From the NCBI GenBank assembly GCA_023142915.1, contig JAGLIO010000006.1, positions 1-45,289 on the forward strand: DNA of 45,289 nt. Reading direction: 5' to 3'. Positions 38,640-45,289 of the stretch are shown in pieces. The position numbers were made by a program, and so were the translations under genes. The notes beneath the pieces were generated by a model. The model was not told the DNA's origin, did not search any database, and saw only the letters and a list, made by a program, of their open reading frames with translations. Source of the DNA: Candidatus Parcubacteria bacterium. GTDB lineage: Bacteria; Patescibacteriota; Patescibacteriia; Patescibacteriales; UBA12075. Position 1 is the first letter of the stretch; each line of letters begins with the position of its first letter.

Positions 38640-40469
38640 ATGCAACCATCAGAAGAAATAAAATCAAGATTGGATATTGTGGATGTGATTCGCGAGTACA
38701 TTCAGCTTCAGGCTGCTGGTGTGAATTTTCGCGCTAAGTGTCCGTTTCATAGGGAAAAAACTCCTTCTTTTGTCGTTAGTCCGGAAAAGCAGATTTATCA
38801 TTGCTTTGGCTGCGGGGAGGGCGGGGATTTGTTTTCTTTTGTAATGAAAATGGAAGGAATAGAATTTGTTGAAGCGTTGCGCCTGTTGGCGCCCAAGGCC
38901 GGAGTAGCTTTGAAAAAACAAAATCCCGAAGCCGCTTCAAAACGAAATAAAATTTTAGATATACTGGAGTTATCCCGCCGATATTATCATAAAATATTTT
39001 TGGAAGAAGCAAGCGCGCGCAATGCCAGAGAATATATTAAAAAGCGCGAGCTAAGCGCGGATACAATAGAAGAGTGGCAGATTGGCTATAGTCCGGATTC
39101 GTGGGATACGGTCGGTAAATTATTAAGAGCAAAAGGCTATAAAGAAAATGAAATATTTGTCGCAGGATTAATTGTTAAAAGTAATAAGAATAATAGATTT
39201 TATGATAGGTTTCGCAGCCGCATAATGTTTCCAATCAATGATATTAACGGCAATACTGTTGCTTTTTCCGCCCGAGTAAGTCCTGAAAAAGAAGCTACTG
39301 AGCAAATGGGAAAATATATAAACAGCCCTCAAACTCCTGTGTATGACAAAAGCAAGATATTATTCGGGCTGGATAAGGCAAAGCTGGAAATTAAAAAAGA
39401 AGATTTGGCAATAGTGGTTGAAGGGCAAATGGATGCGATTAGCGCGCATCAAGCAGGGTTTAAAAATGTAGTGGCTTCATCTGGGACAGCCTTGACTACC
39501 GAACAAATTCAACTTTTAAAACGTTTTTCAAATAATATCGCCCTGGCCTTTGATATGGACGCGGCAGGAGAAATGGCTACTGAACGCGGAATTCGCGAGG
39601 CAATGCGCCTTGAAATGAATATTAAAATTATTGAAGTGCCAAACGGGAAAGATCCTGATGACTGCATTCGCGAAAATCCGAATGATTGGGTATTGGCCGT
39701 AAAAAACGCGAAATCAATGATGGAATATTATTTTGCTAAAACTTTTGCAGGACTGGATATGTTAAAGCTTGACGATAAAAGAGGGGCGGCAAAAATATTA
39801 TTGCCGATTATTGCCGGATTAAAAAATGTTGTTGAAAAAGACCATTGGTTAAAAGAGTTAAGCAATAGAATTGATGTTGGCGAACCGTTGCTAAGGGAGT
39901 CAATCACGACAGCTAAACCTCGTGTTGAGCGGACATACGGGCAGAAAAAAGAAGCAAAAATTAAAATACAAAAGCAAGCCAGGGAAGAAAAGATAAGCGA
40001 GTATTTTTTAGCCTTGCTTTTAAAATTTAATTCTTATTTGGGTTACGCGATTAATTATTTACAGGTTGAACAAATATTCGGACAAAATAATCAAGAATTT
40101 TACAAAAATTTAATAATATATTATAATAATAGTGTTAATATTAATCTGGATGACTACAAAGAATGGTTGAAAAATATTGACAATAATAACGGAACAAATA
40201 CTAAAACAATAAACCAGTTAAAATTATTAAATAAACTGGTTATTTTAGTTGATGAAGAGTTTAGCGATATAGATGAGGTTGGCGCTAAAAGCGAAATTAT
40301 AAGTTTAGCGCTAGCGTTAAAAAAACAATATTACTTGGAAAAAATGAAAGGAGTGGAAAAATTAATAATTGAAGCTGAAAAACAGGGAGATGAAAATAAG
40401 GTTAGAATTTTAATGGAAGATTTTAAATCTTTTTCAGAAGAAGTAAAAGAATTAAAAAATAGTATTTAA
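38640..40469 (+). CDS. dnaG: DNA primase
   Basis: zinc finger 'CPFHREKTPSFVVSPEKQIYHCFGCGEGGDLF'; TOPRIM 'VVEGQMDAISAHQAG'. Confidence 0.97.
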   Translation: MQPSEEIKSRLDIVDVIREYIQLQAAGVNFRAKCPFHREKTPSFVVSPEKQIYHCFGCGEGGDLFSFVMKMEGIEFVEALRLLAPKAGVALKKQNPEAASKRNKILDILELSRRYYHKIFLEEASARNAREYIKKRELSADTIEEWQIGYSPDSWDTVGKLLRAKGYKENEIFVAGLIVKSNKNNRFYDRFRSRIMFPINDINGNTVAFSARVSPEKEATEQMGKYINSPQTPVYDKSKILFGLDKAKLEIKKEDLAIVVEGQMDAISAHQAGFKNVVASSGTALTTEQIQLLKRFSNNIALAFDMDAAGEMATERGIREAMRLEMNIKIIEVPNGKDPDDCIRENPNDWVLAVKNAKSMMEYYFAKTFAGLDMLKLDDKRGAAKILLPIIAGLKNVVEKDHWLKELSNRIDVGEPLLRESITTAKPRVERTYGQKKEAKIKIQKQAREEKISEYFLALLLKFNSYLGYAINYLQVEQIFGQNNQEFYKNLIIYYNNSVNINLDDYKEWLKNIDNNNGTNTKTINQLKLLNKLVILVDEEFSDIDEVGAKSEIISLALALKKQYYLEKMKGVEKLIIEAEKQGDENKVRILMEDFKSFSEEVKELKNSI

Positions 40470-40525
40470 CAGTCAAGGAATTTAAATATTCCTGACTACT
40501 GTTAGTGCCCTTTGGGCATAACTTG
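40470..40525 (+). repeat. dispersed two-hairpin element, copy C (rpoD leader)
   Basis: CAGTCAAGGAATTTAAATATTCCTGACTACTGTTAGTGCCCTTTGGGCATAACTTG. Confidence 0.9.
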
Positions 40526-40537
40526 TAATTTTAAATA

Positions 40538-41812
40538 ATGGCAGCTAAAAAAAAGACAATTAAAAAAATCATGAAAAAAGCCGTAAAGAAGCCTATTGCA
40601 AAAAAAGTTATAAAGAGAAAAAAGCTTGCTCCTAAAAAAATTGCGAAAAAAACTGTTGTTAAAAAAACCTCCGCGAATAAAAAAAGGGCTGTAAAAGCAG
40701 TTGCCAAGAAAAGGGAGATAGTAATTCCGACAGAAGAGCAGATAAAAAATTTGATTGAAAAAGGCAGGTCGCGTGATTTTGTGACTGAGACAGAATTGTT
40801 ATATGTTTTTCCAGAAGTAGAAGAATATATTTTTGATTATGAAATATTTTTGGAAGTTTTGCAAAAAAACGGAATAAATATTATTGAAGATACTGGCAGG
40901 ATTCTTGATTTTGATGAACAAAAAGATGAAAGGGAAGCAGCCGGAAAATTGCCTATTACCGGCAATATTACGGATTTGTCAAAGTTAAGCGCGGATTCCA
41001 TTCAAATGTATTTAAAAGAGATTGGAAAAGTGCCTTTGCTTTCAGGGGCTGAAGAAGTTGAATTGGCAAAACGCAAGGAAAAAGGAGACAGGGAAGCGGA
41101 AAAGAAAATCATTGAAGCTAATTTGCGTTTAGTTGTTTCAATTGCCAAAAAATTTACCGGCGCCAAGGGCTTATCTCTTTTGGATTTAATTCAAGAAGGG
41201 AATATCGGCTTATTTCGGGCGGTTGAAAAATTTGAATACCGCAAAGGCTATAAATTTTCAACTTACGCGACTTGGTGGATACGGCAGGCGATTACACGCG
41301 CCCTTGCCGACCAGTCGCGCACTATCAGAATTCCCGTGCATATGGTGGAGACTATTAATAAATTTCAGCAAATACAAAGACAATTAATTCAGGATTTAGG
41401 GCGAGAACCATTGCCGGAAGAAATTTCCGCCGAGATGGGAGAGGAAATTGACAAAGTCCGCCACATCATTAAAATTTCCCAAGATACGATTTCTTTGGAA
41501 ACGACAGTAGGGGATGATGAAGAAGATTCAACCTTGGAAGATTTTATAGAAGACGTAAAAAATGTTACTCCTGACAGAAGCGCGGCCTTGCAATTATTAA
41601 AAGATTATGTAAAAGAAGTTATAATTCAGCTTAGCCCGCGCGAGCAAAAAATTCTGGAAATGCGCTTCGGTTTGGAGGACGGTGTGGCGCATACGCTTGA
41701 AGAAGTAGGCAGGGAATTTGATGTTACGCGCGAGCGTATCCGCCAAATTGAAGCCAAAGCTTTGGAAAAAATTCAAAAACACGAAGGAATCCAAAAGCTA
41801 AGAGATTATTGA
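40538..41812 (+). CDS. rpoD: RNA polymerase sigma factor RpoD/SigA with Lys-rich N-terminus
   Basis: '[59 protein letters not shown]', '[26 protein letters not shown]'. Confidence 0.98.
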   Translation: MAAKKKTIKKIMKKAVKKPIAKKVIKRKKLAPKKIAKKTVVKKTSANKKRAVKAVAKKREIVIPTEEQIKNLIEKGRSRDFVTETELLYVFPEVEEYIFDYEIFLEVLQKNGINIIEDTGRILDFDEQKDEREAAGKLPITGNITDLSKLSADSIQMYLKEIGKVPLLSGAEEVELAKRKEKGDREAEKKIIEANLRLVVSIAKKFTGAKGLSLLDLIQEGNIGLFRAVEKFEYRKGYKFSTYATWWIRQAITRALADQSRTIRIPVHMVETINKFQQIQRQLIQDLGREPLPEEISAEMGEEIDKVRHIIKISQDTISLETTVGDDEEDSTLEDFIEDVKNVTPDRSAALQLLKDYVKEVIIQLSPREQKILEMRFGLEDGVAHTLEEVGREFDVTRERIRQIEAKALEKIQKHEGIQKLRDY

Positions 41813-41994
41813 TGTTATTTTTTAGCTAATTTTAGTAAGTTTATATTTATTGACGAAACTTAAAAAATAATTTATTATATTATTACTATCAAATTAACAG
41901 TTAACATATCAACTTTTAACATTTAATCTTTATTTGTTGATGGTTGATTTGTTGGCTGTTAATTGTTTTCTAAATAGTTAATTGTTATTAACAT

Positions 41995-42069
41995 TCCCGG
42001 GTGGCGCAGCGGTAGCGCAGTTGACTGTTAATCAATTGGTCGTCGGTTCGAATCCGACCCCGGGAGCCA
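41995..42069 (+). tRNA. tRNA-Asn (anticodon GTT) with encoded CCA
   Basis: TCCCGGG/CCCGGGA acceptor, GTTGA-CTGTTAA-TCAAT anticodon arm, GTCGGTTCGAATCCGAC T-arm, then GCCA. Confidence 0.95.
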
Positions 42070-42128
42070 CGAAAAATGGCTTCGCCATCTCGTGGCAGGT
42101 CACGAAAAATGCCCAAGGGCATCTCGTG
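42066..42128. repeat. two tandem bipartite hairpins abutting the tRNA-Asn 3' end
   Basis: CACGAaaaATGGC-TTC-GCCATcTCGTG and CACGAaaaATGCCC-AA-GGGCATcTCGTG. Confidence 0.85.
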
Positions 42129-42260
42129 GCACGCCACATCAAAAATTGGCATGTCACAACATTATAAGGTGAAAATTCAGAAAGCATTTTTACGTGAGCC
42201 ACGTGGCGACGAAGTCGCTTTACGTGGCCCGTGAATTACATATGAGCTTGCCACAACACA

Positions 42261-42290
42261 AAAACACGTCTTTATTTGACGTGTTTTATA
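42261..42290 (+). terminator. intrinsic terminator
   Basis: AAAACACGTC-TTTATTT-GACGTGTTTT. Confidence 0.6.
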
Positions 42291-42325
42291 TTATATTTGA
42301 ATAGTTAATTATAATAAGGAGAAAT

Positions 42326-42583
42326 ATGTTTTACGTTTATTTACTAGAATGCCAGCAAGACAAATCTTGGTATATTGGTTATACTTCTGACTTAAAACGG
42401 AGGATAAACGATCATCAAAGAGGTTGTGGCTGTCGCACTACTTTTTTGAAAAAAAATTGGAAATTAATTTATTACGAAGCATATATAGAAAAGCGGGATG
42501 CGATTGGCAGAGAAAAATTCTTAAAAAGCGGATCTGGTAGGAAATATTTGAATAAGCAGTTAAGGAATTATTTATTAAAGTAG
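42326..42583 (+). CDS. GIY-YIG nuclease family protein
   Basis: 'FYVYLLECQQDKSWYIGYTSDLKRRINDHQRG'; SD AAGGAG. Confidence 0.95.
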   Translation: MFYVYLLECQQDKSWYIGYTSDLKRRINDHQRGCGCRTTFLKKNWKLIYYEAYIEKRDAIGREKFLKSGSGRKYLNKQLRNYLLK

Positions 42584-42776
42584 GTATAATTTTTATTTGA
42601 AATTTGCTAAATAGTTTTTTAGTTTTTGTTTTATTTGTTGTTTTCTCATATTTTTATTTTTTTAATGAATAATATCATTATATCATGATGGAATGGTGTT
42701 GGAAAAATTGTTTGATTTTTCTTTATATATAATGTATTATAATATTCAGATAAAGAAAATAAAAGTACAGAATATT

Positions 42777-43514
42777 ATGTCAACAACAACTGATTTACAA
42801 GCGGTAACAACTGATATTTTTTTAAAAATATCAGATTTATATTCAAAAGTAGATTATTTAGAAAAAACAATATCTGAATATACAATATCTGAAAAATATT
42901 TTTCTCATATTTTATATACTCAGTTAACAATATTTTCTATAATGGTTGGAGCTTTAGTGGCTTTATATTTTTTCTTTTCTTGGAGAGTGAATAATGGAAA
43001 AATTAAAAAATTAGTTGATGAAATGAAAAATGAACTGAAAAAAGATATTCAGGAATTAACTAGCAAAGAGAAAATTTTAATTAATTCAGATATAGATAGA
43101 TTTAAAGTAGAAATAAAAACTATTGTTGATACCAAAAATAAAGAAACGGAAACAAAACTAAATGAACTTACATTACAAAACAAATTAGATGTTACTATAT
43201 TACGAGGAGAAATTTATAGAACACTCGGTGAATATTGGAATAGTCAAAAAAATTTTGAGACGTCTTTCCTTTGGTGGGTAAGGTCTTCCGAACAGTTTAA
43301 TAGAGGAGGGGACGCAAAGATGGTAAGAATTGCGTTGGGTAGCGCAAAAGATGTTGTTAGTAAAGTTGACTACGGAGTTTCTTTGTCGCCAAGTATTATT
43401 GGTGAATATCAAAGGTTAATGACATTAATTAGTGATAATTTTTATAAAATTGAAAAAGATTTATTGGAAAGCGAGCTAAAAAATGCTTTAAACAGAAAAT
43501 ATGAACAAAATTAA
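42777..43514 (+). CDS. hypothetical protein with TM and coiled-coil
   Basis: internal Met start 'MSTTTDLQAVTTDIFLKISDLYSKVDYLEKTI', TM 'LTIFSIMVGALVALYFFFSW'. Confidence 0.65.
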   Translation: MSTTTDLQAVTTDIFLKISDLYSKVDYLEKTISEYTISEKYFSHILYTQLTIFSIMVGALVALYFFFSWRVNNGKIKKLVDEMKNELKKDIQELTSKEKILINSDIDRFKVEIKTIVDTKNKETETKLNELTLQNKLDVTILRGEIYRTLGEYWNSQKNFETSFLWWVRSSEQFNRGGDAKMVRIALGSAKDVVSKVDYGVSLSPSIIGEYQRLMTLISDNFYKIEKDLLESELKNALNRKYEQN

Positions 43515-43980
43515 TATAGCAACAAACATATTTAAAAAATTAAAACAGAAAGAAAAGGACAGTATAAAAAATGATTTTAAAGAACATTTTGATATAGATA
43601 TTAAAGAGTTGGTTTTTAAAGAAGAAGATAATATTGACTCTGCAAGACTGGTGTTAAAAGACATTGATCTAAAGACATTTATTAGTGAAATTATTTTGTG
43701 GGATAAATTTTTTGATATAATAAAATTGTTAAAAAATATTTCAGCTATTAGGTGTAAAAACAATGATTATCAATATTGGTTAATAGATACATCTAACAAT
43801 TCAGCTATAAATATTGCTTTTGCAGTAAACGAAAAAATCACTATCGATTTATTAGCAAGTAGTTTAAAAACATTTTTAAATGGAGAAATATTTGAAAAGA
43901 AAGTTGAAGAAAAAAAAGATAAAATAATTTTAGTAGGTTGGGACACTGAGAATTTAAGGTGGATGTCTGATATAATTTAA
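43501..43980 (+). CDS. hypothetical protein
   Basis: 159-aa ORF overlapping the previous gene by 14 nt (translational coupling likely). Confidence 0.65.
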   Translation: MNKINIATNIFKKLKQKEKDSIKNDFKEHFDIDIKELVFKEEDNIDSARLVLKDIDLKTFISEIILWDKFFDIIKLLKNISAIRCKNNDYQYWLIDTSNNSAINIAFAVNEKITIDLLASSLKTFLNGEIFEKKVEEKKDKIILVGWDTENLRWMSDII

Positions 43981-43995
43981 TCTAGGTTACATTTA

Positions 43996-44024
43996 TTGAC
44001 AAATTGCTCTTGAAATAATACTAT
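43996..44024 (+). promoter_or_regulatory. promoter TTGACA-17-TACTAT
   Basis: -35 at 43996-44001, -10 at 44019-44024. Confidence 0.5.
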
Positions 44025-44124
44025 TTTAATGTTATTCTAAAAATAATTTGACAGACATTTTGCTCAACTGTAAAAATATTTTCCAGATTTAGTATAAATT
44101 TAATAATTATTTAAATAAAATTAT

Positions 44125-44376
44125 ATGGAAAAAAACATTAAATTTGAAAAAGCGCTTAATAAAGAGAGAAGCGAAGAACTTAATCGGGTAATCATGATTC
44201 ACAATGAATATATTGGAGAATTTGCTATGGCAGATAATAAAGAGATGCAAAGATTGCAGGAATTATTTACTAACGAGGTAGCAAAATTAAGTCCAGAAGA
44301 TAGAAAAGCTCTTGATGATTTTTTCGATAACCTTCCTGAGTCCGAAAGACCCCAAAATATTGCCCTTGATTATTAA
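44125..44376 (+). CDS. hypothetical small acidic protein (83 aa)
   Basis: ORF downstream of the promoter at 43996. Confidence 0.65.
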   Translation: MEKNIKFEKALNKERSEELNRVIMIHNEYIGEFAMADNKEMQRLQELFTNEVAKLSPEDRKALDDFFDNLPESERPQNIALDY

Positions 44377-44402
44377 ATTGAATTTTATATTTGAATACGA
44401 AC

Positions 44403-44420
44403 TTGTTGCAATTGCAACAA
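44403..44420. promoter_or_regulatory. perfect 18-bp palindrome, possible operator
   Basis: TTGTTGCAATTGCAACAA equals its own reverse complement. Confidence 0.5.
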
Positions 44421-44578
44421 TTAGTATGGTATGGCGGTAGAATTATTTATTAATTCAATAAATGATGATTTGTTGACTGACAATATTTTTTAAGTATTGT
44501 AAATTAGAGGCAGAAAATTTTAAATTATCCAACACTTCCACCCAGTCCATAGTTCTAAAGTCGTCAACCAAACCGAGC

Positions 44579-44619
44579 AAATAAAAATGTACGTACAATG
44601 TATACGTACATTTTTATTT
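44579..44619. terminator. 17-bp hairpin terminator
   Basis: AAATAAAAATGTACGTA-CAATGTA-TACGTACATTTTTATTT. Confidence 0.75.
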
Positions 44620-44763
44620 TGAACAAAAATCAATTTTAGCCAGCGTATCAAAAATATCTACAAGGTCATTTCCTGTTTTGCTTGCTTCTTCAAAATTCAA
44701 ATCAAGCCCATATTCGGCTTTTACAATGTCTCTGAATTCTTGTATTAATTCTTTGCTGACCAT
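44614..44763 (-). CDS. small hypothetical protein, 49 aa (not in ORF track)
   Basis: MVSKELIQEFRDIVKAEYGLDLNFEEASKTGNDLVDIFDTLAKIDFCSK; stop codon lies in the terminator hairpin. Confidence 0.6.
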   Translation of the reverse strand: MVSKELIQEFRDIVKAEYGLDLNFEEASKTGNDLVDIFDTLAKIDFCSK

Positions 44764-45140
44764 ATGTAAAAATAATTTTTTTTATATTAAGTTATTTAAT
44801 CCAGACGCAACGATTAAAATTACTCCGCCTATAAGGCGGTAGCGCTCCGCGCCTCTCTCTATCAAACGCTTCGCCCTAATATTTACACTCGTGCTTCCTA
44901 ACCGCTAGAGCCGCGTCCACGCTCCGCTATTCGCTCCGCGCGGCCGCGTCTCCAGCTACATTCTTTTTATCTTTAAAATAAGCGCGGATTAAACCAATAA
45001 TGATGTCGTTTCGTTCCGCTCGTGAATTTTCCGCGAGATCCTCCGCTCCGCTCCGGAACTCACGGAAAATCCCCAAGCTCCACTCCACTTCAATTATTAA
45101 AGAACTTACAAAGCGGATGTCATTCCGCTGCGGCGCGAGC

Positions 45141-45197
45141 CGGACTGGCGACCAGGGCAATTATAACTTAAAAAGGTATGCCCTCGTCGCCAGTCCG
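45141..45197. repeat. inverted repeat (19-bp arms, 1 mismatch)
   Basis: CGGACTGGCGACCAGGGCA ... TGCCCTCGTCGCCAGTCCG. Confidence 0.8.
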
Positions 45198-45289
45198 TCT
45201 CCCGCCTCCGCTCCATTCTCATATTTTAAATATCTGGAATTCACGAACGATGCGGCGAAAGGGAAAAAGTCCGCTCCGATAAAAAAAGC

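Noticed and set aside
44466-44577. Minus-strand fragment reading LLGLVDDFRTMDWVEVLDNLKFSASNLQYLKNIVSQQIIIY
   Set aside because: Looks protein-like, but lacks a clear start and SD and overlaps the hairpin region; cannot be supported without homology search.
44927-45160. 77-aa minus ORF 'MPWSPVRLAPQRNDIRFV...'
   Set aside because: Built from CGCTCCGC-type repeats and the terminal inverted repeat; no recognisable domain.

Overview
AT-rich 45.3 kb window that looks like a Candidate Phyla Radiation (Patescibacteria) chromosome segment (inference from gene content; no 16S present). Core genes: secE-nusG-rplK-rplA, tsaB-like, rpsB-tsf-ricT-like, uvrC, dnaG, rpoD, fmt, gatB, a thymidylate cluster (dCMP deaminase, dcd, thyA, folA), pgsA-like and GT2 genes, and tRNA-Thr, tRNA-Glu and tRNA-Asn. 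Accessory genes: a giant alpha-2-macroglobulin with a CxEQ thioester motif, a thrombospondin-repeat serine protease, an M23 peptidase with duplicated domains, and IS66 and group II intron remnants. Main candidates for something undescribed: (1) a 56-bp two-hairpin element in the 5' leaders of uvrC, dnaG and rpoD, whose fourth copy lies in reverse orientation inside an ORF-less promoter-to-terminator unit, suggesting a possible trans-antisense sRNA; (2) a ~1.3 kb non-coding tandem array (units of ~488 and 474 bp plus a partial), each full unit carrying about seven palindromes; (3) a compact multi-hairpin RNA candidate with two GAAA loops followed by T6 just upstream of a small membrane protein gene. 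All functional claims are inference from sequence only; no searches were run.
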